Assembly: GCA_005656395.1 (NCBI GenBank)
Contig: SRSI01000077.1
Coordinates: 1,612,001 to 1,676,000, forward strand
DNA from: Strongyloides papillosus
Taxonomy: Eukaryota > Nematoda > Chromadorea > Rhabditida > Strongyloididae
Direction of reading: 5' to 3'
Length of the DNA: 64,000 nucleotides
Each line of letters opens with the position of its first letter. Within the stretch, counting starts at the first letter, position 1. Position numbers and translations under genes: made by a program. This document shows, piece after piece, positions 37,414 to 49,164 of the stretch. The notes beneath the pieces were generated by a model. The model worked only from the letters and a program-made list of their open reading frames with translations. It searched no databases and had not been told where the DNA came from.

Positions 37414-38661
37414 TTATTCCATTTCTTCTTCGCTTTCAGACGAAGCACTACCTTCAGATGAACCACTTAAATTTGCAAGTTTCTTCTCGTCTTTTTCGAC
37501 ATCGTAATCCTCATCTTCACTTTCGTCTTCATCATCATCACTAACAGCATCTTTCTTTAGTGCTTCACGGTAAGGATCAAAGTCGTCTCCGCCATTTCGT
37601 CCCTTAATATCTTGAGTCTTTCGAGCATTACGAACATTTAGTCCTTTACTTCGAACGTAATCAATTAAATGATTATTTTCATCCTTATCGATACTATTAA
37701 ATGTTACGGTCTGTCCATTCTTGAGATCAATTTCAAAATCAAAAGTCCTAGTTGTAAGATCACTTCTTTCAAAATTAATGGATGAGATATCTTCAAAACG
37801 AATGTACATTGGTGGCTTATGAACATAAACAAATCCTTTCTCCAATGGGAAGAGGAATCCCGCAGCCTGTTTATATGCGCAATCAATTGATTGATTTCCT
37901 TGCTTACTGACAAATGTTCCAGTTACAGTAACTTTTTTATTTGTCAAAATTCTTAAAAACTTTGAAAAAACTTCATGCACCGGTCCAGAATGATGAGAGG
38001 CAATTTTCCCATTGTAAGTCTTTTCTAATAATTCAGGAGACATATTAACATCAAATTCAACAATATCCTCTTTTGAAAATTCAAAGACAATATAAGGATA
38101 CCTGGTTTGTCCCTGACGAATTGGTGGATTGATTGATAAAACAAAGAAAACATGTCTACCATCTTTGTGAGACAACAAAAACATTCTATCTACAGAACGG
38201 TAGTTAATTTTATAATCGTAAGTCTTTCCATGGAATGATAAATGAGTTGGAAAAACTTTAACGTCATAACGTCCTCTTGGAGTAGCACACAAAAGTTGGG
38301 AGAAGTAAGCTAATGGAAGATCAGTCTCGGTTACAATACCAGCATATTCCATAACAGCCTTTTTAAACTCCTCCACTCTGTCAATTTCCTCTTCAGCGTT
38401 AACATCTTGTGGCATGTGGAATCTCATTTCCACAAGGTTTATTGGAGCATCTTCATTACTATGAAATTCTAATGTCGCCTCATTTTTTTGTCCAGTGCAG
38501 TTAGATACAGTGTTTAATGGAAATTCAAATGCCAATTTATCTTCTATCTTAAAAGCAAGATTTTCACCATTAATTTCAACAATTCCATGATTCCAACCTT
38601 TTATTGCAAGTTCCTCATATTCAACTGCTGGTTTCCAATTTGGATCTGTATACAACGCCAT
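37414..38661 (-). CDS. SSRP1: SSRP1-like FACT subunit, truncated at both ends (no N-terminal domain, no HMG box)
   Basis: A single-exon 415-residue protein aligning with animal SSRP1 from about human residue 100 onward. Residues 1-120 carry ELAIKGWNHGIVEING and NEATLEFHSNEDAP (second half of the dimerisation region). Two PH-like middle domains follow, with CATPRGRYDVKVFPTHLSFH, NPPIRQGQTRYPYIVFEF and FVYVHKPPMYIRFEDISSIN. An acidic Ser/Glu/Asp tail (residues ~365-415) ends the protein. Full SSRP1 (about 700 aa) also has an N-terminal PH-like domain and an HMG box; both are missing. The start is supported by a splice acceptor (TTTATTCAG) 19 nt upstream and an in-frame TAA between it and the ATG. 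FACT is a nuclear histone H2A-H2B/H3-H4 chaperone. A second, full-length gene elsewhere may exist. Confidence 0.93.
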   Translation of the reverse strand: MALYTDPNWKPAVEYEELAIKGWNHGIVEINGENLAFKIEDKLAFEFPLNTVSNCTGQKNEATLEFHSNEDAPINLVEMRFHMPQDVNAEEEIDRVEEFKKAVMEYAGIVTETDLPLAYFSQLLCATPRGRYDVKVFPTHLSFHGKTYDYKINYRSVDRMFLLSHKDGRHVFFVLSINPPIRQGQTRYPYIVFEFSKEDIVEFDVNMSPELLEKTYNGKIASHHSGPVHEVFSKFLRILTNKKVTVTGTFVSKQGNQSIDCAYKQAAGFLFPLEKGFVYVHKPPMYIRFEDISSINFERSDLTTRTFDFEIDLKNGQTVTFNSIDKDENNHLIDYVRSKGLNVRNARKTQDIKGRNGGDDFDPYREALKKDAVSDDDEDESEDEDYDVEKDEKKLANLSGSSEGSASSESEEEME

Positions 38662-41150
38662 TTTAATAGTTATATTTTAACTGAATAAATGAAAAAATAA
38701 GAAAAATGTTACTAGATTAAGAAATAATATATTTAGTTTATGATATAATAAAACAATTTTAGTAATGTATTGGAATCACGTATATTTAACAATCGTTTTG
38801 AAAAGCTATAGTGGCGCGAATATAAGAAGGGAAGTGTTAAAATAATAAAAATTTGTTAAATCAAATAACTTCATAATTATTAGTGTTGTAAATATACTCT
38901 ATGAATTTTTTATAGTCATAAAATTGGAGTATTGTTTTTATTATATATATAAACCTAAAGGCATAAGAAATAGTAAAAACGATTTTTTACTAACATATTG
39001 GTATACGATAGTTCCATCTTTATTGAAATTGTTTTAGCAAGAATTCAGAAAAGAAGCCTAATTGAATGCTTTCGTTTGTAAATTTCTACATTCAAAGTTA
39101 AACAATCTATAACAACAAAGGGCTGTGAATTGGGTTTTTCTTAGTTTCTGTAGTTATCTTAATTTAAATTTGTTTTAGATTAATAAATATTATGCATATT
39201 AATTATTAGAACTTTTATTACGACATAAACTTTTACTAAAATTTGTTAATGGTTAAAACATATCACATAAGATGTTTCTTTTTTAGTAATCGTCTTGATT
39301 ATATTATAATTTAACTTTAAATATCAAAAATACATTTGTGATTATTGTTTGTTTACCATTACTTAATTTTCACTTATAATCGTGAATAAAATTTTGATTA
39401 TTCGAGGGTGATAATATTATCGAAAACTTACATTTTCAAATATTTCATTTATACTAGTTGAAAATAATAGTAAAAGGTTGATTTTAAAAATTATAAAAAT
39501 CATATTTCTCCAACTGATACAACTTCTTTTATTCAATCGTTTTGTTAATTAAAAAACATTCTTTCATTTTAGAAATACATTTAGAATACTTTTTTTCGTA
39601 TGTAAGATTAATATATCAATAAAAACGTTGAAAGCAAAAATCTAGCATAATTTTCATATTAATATTAAAATTCTAATAAACGAAAGTTGGATATATTTAA
39701 GCGGAAATGTGATATTTTTAATACATTTAACTTATAAGTAGCTTTAAATAATTTATTTTTAATAAAATTTAAGATACTCAAAAGTAATATTTGTAAATAT
39801 AAAAAATTAAAAACATCTTTTTTATATATAAATATTTGACACTTCAAGCATATGTTTTTTTTCTTTAAATATACTAGTCTCATAGAAATTAATATTTCTT
39901 TTATTACCAAGTATCAAGTCTTTTACAAATATTATTTTTTGTTGTGTAAAATCATATTTAACATGTTTTTATTTAAAAATATTGAAAATCGAGAAATTTT
40001 ATTTTTTTTGCTCTTTAAAAAAGATAAATATTATGTTCATTTTTACCAATTGAATATCAAATATATTTTATTGAACATGTTTGTCTTTAATAACAAATAT
40101 TTTTCAGTATAATCTACAATCTATTTGTGAATAATTATTATTTATAATTTTTTTATATTTTATATTAAAAGAAATTTTGTTAAATGAGTTTAGTAATTTT
40201 ATTTTAAGATGATACTTAATATTTTTCTTCTTATCATTGTAGTAATATAATAATGATTTCTATATATTATAAAACCTTCCTCATACCTAGAGAACCCCAA
40301 GCTACATAATAAATGATAGTAATAATATATTGTTTAAGATATAAGTAGTTTAATGTTATAATATATGTTTTAGTATTCATAATGACATGGTCATTTCGTT
40401 TTTGTTATATTTTTACGTACAATTCAAATTTTTTCACTGAAACAATTGTTAAAGTATTTCAGTAAAGTAACTTATCAATCAAAAATTACTTTTATCCGAT
40501 TTTAATTTTTCGTAGACTATTTAAATTTTTTTTGTTACACTTTTTTTTGTAAATTTTTATTATAAGTATACTTTTTAATTTTAAAATGTCTCAGATTTGG
40601 AATGAATGATTTATTAAAAATGTTTTTCCTATAGCTTAAAAAAATATTTTATCATAATTTCGTTTTCCTTTTTTATTTAATTTCTCTCAATAAAAGCTCT
40701 TCAGTTATATAATGTACTTGAATAAGAAACTGCTTTTAATTATATAACTCAAACTTTACTCTACCCTTCTTGAAAAGATATTTTTGCTTAAAATTATGCG
40801 TATAAGTATTATCAGCAGCAGAACTTTCTAGACCCTAATATTTGCTTGTTAAATCAAACAATTAAAGTTTTTAAAATTAAAGTACTGAATGTTAATTGTT
40901 TACACGTTCCCTTTAATTTTTTCTTCTATCATCTATATATTTATTAATTAGGATTATTCAGACAATTATGATTATTCTCTTTTTATAATGTCTTTTATCT
41001 TTAAGAAACAATGAAATTTTGATTGTTAAACTTTACAATGTCACTTATTACTTTATGTCAATCACATTTTTTACCGCAATGTTTAATTTATAGGTATTTT
41101 AATAAGCAAAATTTATTATTTACGTCATTAAATATTTTAATAAATATATA
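38662..41150. other. Intergenic: divergent spacer between SSRP1-like and orphan gene
   Basis: 2.5 kb of AT-rich sequence containing an E2F-like site at 38812-38820. Two overlapping opposite-strand frames (39665-39910, 39852-40112) look like AT-rich noise. No other gene seen. Confidence 0.55.
38812..38820. promoter_or_regulatory. E2F-like site upstream of the SSRP1-like gene
   Basis: TGGCGCGAA (TTCGCGCCA on the gene strand) matches the E2F/DP consensus TTSSCGC. It lies about 150 bp upstream of the SSRP1-like start codon. E2F control of replication-linked chromatin genes is well known; occupancy here is inference. Confidence 0.35.
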
Positions 41151-42403
41151 ATGTCTTTAAATATTAAAACTTGTCATTTTTCTCAAAAAAATTTATTGAG
41201 GAAAAAAATGTCAAGCGAAGATTATTATGGTTCAAGTCTTGACGTTTCTTCTGACGAAGACATACATATAGATTTCAATTCGTCTATTTCAAAAACAATT
41301 CATAATCAATTACATACCCCTCAAAATTTGCACTTGGTTCGTGCTCACACAATCGCGGAAATGAAATTCAGTGGTGAAGAAGAAGTTAATAAATCCTCTC
41401 ACGAGATTAAAAATAGTTTGACAAAGGAAGAACCGTTGACAGATCTCGTAGATAAACTGGATACTGATATACAAAATTTACTTACTATCAACTCACTTTA
41501 TAATTCATCGTCATCTATTGATAAAAAAAAAGATTTTGTCAATAATTTGAATGAAGAGTATGATTATATATCTTCTGACGATCATAGTAATTCTTCCAAA
41601 TTATCGTCATTTTCTTCATCGAGCAATACTGATAATATTGTTACTACTTTTCCAGAAGAATTTATACAAAAATCTGGTAATATTCCTTCAAATAATAACA
41701 AATTTAAACCTTTTAAATCAACTACAAAAAAATTATTAAGAAAATCTAATTCATCTGTTTCCAACGATAGTGGTATTCAATTAGCTGTTGCTGGTACAAA
41801 ATACATACATTGTACTGAAGATCCATTAGCTAAAATAAAAAATGTTAAAAAAGAACGATTTATGAATATTCAGTAAGTTTGCTTCTTTTATTTAAAATTT
41901 TAAAAATTGTTTTTAGTAAAGAAGAACCTTTACCATACCCCAAGTCATTTTCTTGGGATTGGCCTTATTGTAATGAAGGTGTAGCAAAAGGATTGTATAC
42001 AGCAGAAGCTTTTACTGTTTGTTTACCATTCAATAATGGTGGAACTGGCGTTTCAAATAATACAACGAGAAAATTTGAAAAAATATCTGAATCTAATTTT
42101 GCTTGGCAAGTTGGACTTTCAAATACTTCCATAACTGGTAATTGTTTTTGGAGAATGGAATTAGAAGTAATAAAGGGACTTAATATGATTGCATTAATTG
42201 TTTCAAGAGACATATCACGTTTAGATGATACATCAAAAAGACTTAAAAGAGTTAGAAAAGTTTATAAATTACCTAATTATTATGATGTTACAACTCTTGC
42301 TACTAAATCTTACGACTGGGGAATCGTTTTAACTGCTAACAAAAGAGAAGAAAGTAGATCGGGTAAAAGTTCAAAATTCAAAAGAGCAGATACTTATACT
42401 TAA
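41151..42403 (+). CDS. Unrecognised protein, Ser-rich N-terminal half with a conserved-looking C-terminal domain
   Basis: Exons 41151..41872 and 41917..42403 (44-nt intron, GTAAGT donor, TTTTTAG acceptor, phase 2) give 402 residues; a second in-frame ATG at 41208 would give 383. Residues 1-200 are acidic, Ser/Asn/Asp-rich and probably disordered, with runs such as SSDDHSNSSKLSSFSSSSN. Residues 240-390 look folded and aromatic-rich: PKSFSWDWPYCNEGVAKGL, AFTVCLPFNNGG, SNFAWQVGLSNTSITGNCFW, then a basic segment KRLKRVRKVYKLPNYYD. No signal peptide or membrane segment. I do not recognise the family; it may be restricted to nematodes. Confidence 0.82.
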
Positions 42404-45400
42404 TATTATTATCATTTATTCTTTTTATAGATAATAACTCTTTTATAATATTTACGAGGTATTTGTTTGTTGATCGTTCAATGAAAATGCTTTTTTGAAA
42501 AATACTAAATTTGAATTCAATTATTAAGAATTTAATCAAGGAAAAAACAAAAATAAGATGAATGTTTTTGATTAATGAAATTTTTTTAGATTTTTTAAAT
42601 ATTGGAAAATAGTCATAATTTTAATTATAATTTATAACTAATAAAACGTTAAAAAATGAAATTATATTATTTGTATGAATACCAATAATTTTATCCAATA
42701 TATATATATTTCTTCAATCGCTTCAAAGGTCCTTCAAACTTTTGGTACCAGGCGACCTTCAGTCATCTTATACCTTTACTATATACATATTTTGAAATAT
42801 AAATGATATACTAAAAAGTACTTCTTTATAACATATAATACTCATCTAATTTACTATATGAAGTATGGAACTTTACCATTTTGTAGATATTTCATTGAGT
42901 TTATGTATTTCTAATGCCAATATTTTATTATTCTTTTTTTCAACTATAAAATTATTTCTTAAAATAATTGCAAAGAAGTTTATCGTCTTGCAATATTTCC
43001 CCATTAAGATTTTATTATTACAAAAATTTCTACTTTTGAGGTGTCCCTCAGCTTTTTGCAATAGAAATAATACATAATATTTCTATTATTAAGAATTTGA
43101 TTACAAAAAATGTTACGTACTACAAAAAGTGAAGGTTGAATTTAAAAAAAATACTTTAGGTAAATATATAGTTTATATTGTACGTGATGTCTAGAAATTT
43201 TTTTTCCAAAAAAACAAGATCGTTTATAACAAAAACATAAATTTTTATATTCCTTTTTTGATTAATATAAGTATATTTTAAATTAGTTATTTATCAATAT
43301 ATATTTTACTAATAATAAAATATAAATTATAGTCAGTGAATTGTCTTTTCTTTACAACAACGATTAAAAAATCTTTGGAAAATGATTTTTTTCTTACCCT
43401 AATTATTTATTAAAGGTATTTCGTAATAGTAAGATTACAAAACCATTGAACATGATACAGACTATTTTTATCTGTACTTTTTTTATTATTTTATTAAATC
43501 TTTCAAAATTTTTGTGAATGTCTTTTACATATTTATATCATTTAATGTGATCAAACAAGTTTTACAATGAATCTATATTTTTTATGCACGAGTCTAGTAT
43601 GTGTATCTGTACACACAATTTTTAATCATTTTTATATATCTGTCAATTTATTAGTAGCCAACAGATATTGTGAAAATAAACTAAAAATAACATTTATTTG
43701 AAAAATATAAAAAATTTTTGTGGCAAAAAGATATATTATGATATATTCAGCCTATATCATTTTATTATGTCATAATAAATATTTAGTGTTTTATTTTTTA
43801 AATGATATTGTCCACTATCTCACTTCACAGTATTTTTTTCACAATTTTTTCTTTTTATTATTCACATATATATATTTTTATATAGCTAAGAACTCTAGAC
43901 AATATACAAACAAAGAGACTTCCAAACTTGAATTATAAATATATTATTTCTCAATACTTAATTCTATAAATAGATAATGATTATATGAGTGGACTGCAAA
44001 AGAGATGATATGTTTAATTTTGTGAATCATATTAAACTATTTAACAACATACATCACTCAAGACTAGTTTTGGTCTACTCTATTTTTAGCATTCTTGCAA
44101 AATTGGACACCTAAATTTAGATCACGTACTCTTGTCTCCTAAATAACTCCTCACATTCTTTATTTAAATTATATAGTTGTAAGCAGGACTATCGTAGTGA
44201 TTACAAAAGTTTTTTACTTATTAATCACAATAGTGTTGATTTTTCGTGATACCATGTCTATATGAAATGAAGTAAAAATTAATATTATCTTTAACCTCCC
44301 ATCATTAATAAATTTTTCTTCTATTTTATACTTATAAAAGGTGTTCTACATTAATTTTCTTATTTTTATCGTTATACTGCACATTTTTTAACTATACTTT
44401 AATAAATACATATTATTCAAAAAAATATATATAATATATAATTTTAATTTCACTAGTATAAATATATTTATATATTTATAATTGTTATATCTATATCTAT
44501 TCAATTATTATTATGATAAAATCATAGAATATATATATTGTATACCTACAGTCGTCCTCTGGATTTTAATTTATTTATATTTGATAATATTTGTAGTTTC
44601 CACTTTTATTTAATGTCCACTACTCTGAAGTTGATTTTGTCAATACTTTCCCTTTTGATGATTATACAATACCAGTAAAATAATCTTTTATTACTTATTA
44701 TTCATCTTCTCTATGGTGGTGTTGCATGATGACTTTTTGATGTAAAATTTCTTGAATATTTTATGCAGAAACTGTTATATCTTCTATTAGTAAAACTTGT
44801 TTTTTTAAATAAATCTTATTATCAATAAGTTTACGTAATTTTATAAATTATGAATGAAAAATTGTATTTATTTTAAGTGTTTGGAATGCTGTTATTCCTA
44901 ACTATAATGATCATTCTTAAAAATTTGAAGTTTGTAACGGATAAACGAACCATCTGTTTATACATTTATGTAAATTAAAGCCTAGCAAGATGATATAATA
45001 CGATATATCGGGGGCATACACAAAATAAATGTAGATATATATATATCCATCTATCCCTAGGAACAATGGTATTGGATTTGTTATAACTTAAAAATATAAA
45101 TAAAACCATATATTGAATTGGTAAACTTTTTAATATTAAAGTTAGTGTTGTATTGTCTTCTTATCAAACAACAATTATAGGAACCCCTTATATATATTCG
45201 AAAATAATTTTAGATCATTAAGTTTATTTTTATTGTGACTCATTATTTTTTTCTAAATAACTATTATCCTTTTTTAGAAATATTAAATTGAGGAATTTAT
45301 TATTTTTCAAATCTTAAATTTTATTCCTTTTCTTTAAAGACTTTTCCGTTCTTCATTATAATATATGAATTATTATTGAAAATAAATTCAATACATTATT

Positions 45401-47197
45401 TTACAATTCAATTTTTATTCTTATATTATTGTTAATACCATTAAATTAATAATCATTTTTAATAATTATTTTATTAAAATATTATTTTTAATTGCTAAAT
45501 CATTTTTTTACTTTAAAAAAATGTATTAAGTAATTGATGAGAAAATAAATTATATTGTTAAATGAGTAATATTAAAAAGTATAATGACCATTTCGTTATA
45601 TTTTCTCTTTCTCTTTTAAACAAACCAGACTTTCTATCTCAAAAATATTCAACAAATTCTAGTTCCACTGGTTTCCAATTTAATTTCACATGTTTATTTT
45701 AATTCCTCAAATCCAGTATTTTTACATATCTTTTTATTTCTGTTATGTGCCAAACCTGTGGATGAAATGTACATTTTATTATAATGAAACATCACAAAAA
45801 AATCAAATGTTTATAACATTAAATTATTTAAATTATCTTTATTTATTTTTTTAAAAAATATTTCATTAGAATGCATAGTCTGAGGAAATATTCTTATAAT
45901 ATCATAATAAATAATCTATTAATTTTATTGCACTTCTTAAAAACCTCTTTCATAATTTTTACTCAACTAATTCTTCTTTGACCTTAATTTTCACCTATTA
46001 TTAAATTTTTCATAGAAAAATATTTAGTATGTCAATGTAACTATGATATATTAGGATGTTCACTTTACTTAAGGATAAAATTTGATAGAGAACCCATATA
46101 TACTTTATAATAATAATGCTTTTAAAACCTTTAATTCTCCTCCTTAACTTTCTCCTCTGTTCTCTTGAATTTTTAAAATTTTCAAGCATTTTGACTGCCA
46201 AACCTTATTTTAACATTCGCAGACATCTCAAAGTTACATATTTGTTATGTAAAAATAAATATATATATATACGATCATATATATACATAAATAAATGTAT
46301 GCAAAGAAAGACTACTCAGTCTTTCTTATCACTCTTTACAACATAAAAGAGAAACTTTGTAGAAATGACCATTGGATATGAAGGGGGAAAACATATTTAT
46401 TTATTTTAAAGACCTAACACTAACTCTTACTATTTTCTCATAATATTTATAAAATATAATAAATTATTTATAAATTCTTTACAAAGTGCAAAAAATAAAA
46501 TATTATTTTACAAATATATTAATAAATTTTGAAATCATAAATATAGAACATTAAACTTAATCCGATTTGGAGAGGAATACCACGACTTATTATAAAATGT
46601 ATCTATCTTTTTCTTTTTTATAGTACTTTGATCTGAAGAATCTTCTAACTTTGGTTTATGCTAGCGCTTTTTAATTTTAATCGCTTTTAAATAACAATAT
46701 ATAATTTTTGACAATTTTACATTTGTATTTATTCATTTAGTAACTTGTAAATTTCTTTAAACATTAAAAATATTGACGATAATAAATGAATAATTATTTT
46801 TTAAATGGTTTCTGATTTTTCTATTTAAAATTTGATTAGAATAAAGTATCTCTTTTATAATTCAATTTCTAGTAAATCTTCATACATTAAAGTATATAGA
46901 TATTTATTTTTAGTTTTCTAAGACTTATATAATCATCTAATCTTATTACTACAATATATCCAAAAATATAATTTCTATTATTTTACCTACCATATATGTT
47001 TTTGTTGTAGCGATATCAAAAAATTTTGAAAATACTAACATATATTATATGTAATCTTTCCTTTAATAAATCTAAAAGTTTTTCCTTTATCAAATCACAT
47101 ATATGCACATAATACTGAATTCGTGATCTGTCGTCGTTTTGTATTTTTATTTTAAATATCATATTCGCATCCACGTACCTTATGTCATCTTCAGACA

Positions 47198-47207
47198 CTC
47201 TCTCTCT
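47198..47207 (+). repeat. (CT)5 simple repeat
   Basis: Short CT dinucleotide run followed by further CTAT/CTCT units to about 47217; low complexity, no evident role. Confidence 0.5.
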
Positions 47208-48848
47208 ATCTCTATCTTTTCTACCATTTTTCTAAATATAACATATTATGAAGATCAATTTAATATATGTAGATAAGTTTACATTTGTATACATAATTTT
47301 GCAAAGAAAAGAAGTAGAAATTATTATATTCTAATGTTTTAGGGTTAAAAATTTAGAAGATTGTGTAAATAAAATTTTTTTAAAGATAATTAATCTTTTT
47401 ACACAGTTAAATCTATAATTGAAAAATTAACGATATATATGAACTGTCAATTTTATATAGCGTTTTGTGAGTTAAAAAATGAAAAAGCCATACTTGATTT
47501 ATAGTAAGAAAGTATTAAGTATTTGTTAAAATGAACAATAATATTACTCACTTTACATAAAAAATGTTTTCATAATTATTATATAAAAGTTATAAATTAA
47601 ATATATATAATATAAAATAAAATAGATCATAAATTTATTCTTAAAATTTTAATGTTCTACTTTTCTTTTCATTGATTATTGTTTAAAATTTCATTACATT
47701 AAACTACGTAACATGAAGTACATCTTGATTAATCTTGAAATATTTTTGTCATATTATAAAAAATTTTAGTTGGCTTATTAAAGTATATATACGTACATTA
47801 ATTATGTAACTATCATTTTATTTGTGTTCAATTTTAAAACTTTTAAGGGTTTAATAATATTTATATTATTGTTATTTTTAATCACTATAAAATTTAATTA
47901 AAAGACCTTAAATAATCTTATTGCTGGGATGTGTCGTGAGTAGTCTATCAGTAAAATTGAACTGCTAAACTTACTTTAACATAACTATTATTATTGTTAT
48001 TATATATATATTATAGATTTCATCTAACTTTAATAATTTATCTACATCTATACATTGTATTAAGCCATTTATAATTATATTTCTATAATTTCTATTGTTA
48101 TGCTTTTCATTATAATTTATTTTATCATCACAAATCAGCCATTACCTACGTCATATTTATATCATACTTCACAATAATCAGACATCTTCAATTACTTCAT
48201 TATTAAGAGACAGATGATTTGCTACTAGTTAATAATTAAGATTTTTCAAATTATTGTAACGTGACAATATTTTAAAAGGAGGGAATTTCAAGTGTTGTTT
48301 CGTAAATTAATATATTTCAAAATCAATTTATTTTTAACAAACATTTTATAGTACTTTTTAGATATAATTACCATAAATATGATACTAAATTTCAATATAT
48401 AATTTTAAAAGTATATAATGTTATTTTCTTTTTTTTATATATTAATAAATATAGCAAAAAATATTTAAATTTATATAAATTGACATAAGATTATCTAAAT
48501 ATATTTTTATTATTGCACTACTATTAAACAAAAATATGTTGGAAAAATTTTTATTGCTTTTAAAAACCTTTATTTATCATAAAACTAAATATTTTTTTTA
48601 TTTAGAAATTAATTTTACTTTATGAGATATAATATTAATTTAATTATATTATTTGATAAAATTGCTAAAACATTCTTTGTCATATTTTTTTTAGTGAAAA
48701 TTAGTTTTATAATATCAATTTTTTAATTTGAAATTCTTCCACCTCTTTTTATATTTTAATCATTTACCATTATTTCCTTTGTATATCACATCACTCTACA
48801 ATTTATATATTTTGTCTCAATAATTATAGTAACACATATTCACCACCC

Positions 48849-48904
48849 GGCACAATCTCAACTTTGAAGGTCATAAAAACAATCAAAGCCGTTCAAATTG
48901 TACC
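48849..48904 (-). ncRNA. Candidate miRNA precursor-like hairpin
   Basis: Read on the minus strand, GGTACAATTTGAACGGCTTT pairs with TCAAAG/TTGAGATTGTGCC across a 15-nt loop. This gives about 18 base pairs, including two G-U pairs, with one G-G mismatch and a 3-nt bulge. The same arms pair less well on the plus strand, where the wobbles become C-A mismatches, so a minus-strand transcript is favoured. Size (about 56 nt between arm ends) fits a pre-miRNA core. I do not recognise either arm as a known miRNA family. The location is mid-desert, and the segment is clearly less AT-rich than its surroundings. Confidence 0.35.
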
Positions 48905-48959
48905 AATTTATATATCATTACTTAAAAAGTATGCATAAACTAACTGGTCCAAGACTTTT

Positions 48960-49010
48960 CCGAACCCATTTAAAACTGTATAACTCTCCCATACATTTTA
49001 AAATGGTTGG
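48960..49010. ncRNA. Second candidate hairpin, 56 nt from the first
   Basis: CCGAACCCATTTAAAA pairs with TTTTAAAATGGTTGG across a 20-nt loop: 14 Watson-Crick pairs interrupted by three single-base bulges. It is close to the hairpin at 48849-48904, so the two could be a small cluster. The inner part is A/T pairs and could arise by chance in this composition; the outer CC-AACC/GGTT-GG part is less likely to. Confidence 0.25.
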
Positions 49011-49156
49011 TGAATTATGATTTTATAAGTATAAACTATATAAGGTCATTTTCTTTGATACAAAATTTTCTCTATATATTCTATATGTTATGGACCACAA
49101 AATTATGAACTTTTTCTAGTACAAGATAGAACAATTTTATATCTATATACCCTGCC

Positions 49157-49164
49157 AACCGGTT
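49157..49164. promoter_or_regulatory. AACCGGTT palindrome (Grainyhead-type site)
   Basis: A perfect 8-bp match to the Grainyhead-family consensus (AACYGGTT), inside CTGCCAACCGGTTCTTTTC. It stands out in an AT-rich desert and is followed at 49179-49200 by a perfect 7-bp inverted repeat (TAACAAT/ATTGTTA). Binding is not shown by sequence alone. Confidence 0.25.

Noticed and set aside
39665..40112. Overlapping opposite-strand ORFs of 81 and 86 residues
   Set aside because: Mutually overlapping, Lys/Phe/Ile-rich, no motif, no splice context.
42715..42770. GC-richer patch with AAGGTC/GACCTT complementarity and a GGTACC core
   Set aside because: Only a 6-bp stem with a 22-nt loop; no good fold on either strand, so not reported as an RNA.
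46010..46346. Overlapping ORFs on both strands (63 and 76 residues), one with a basic RRKLRRR run
   Set aside because: The region is a purine/pyrimidine-skewed tract, so both frames stay open by composition; no splice signals or family match.
47016..47198. 60-residue minus-strand ORF with a fairly coding-like composition
   Set aside because: It lacks an ATG at its start (GTG only), is interrupted by a donor-like GTACGT, and has no match; kept out for lack of support.
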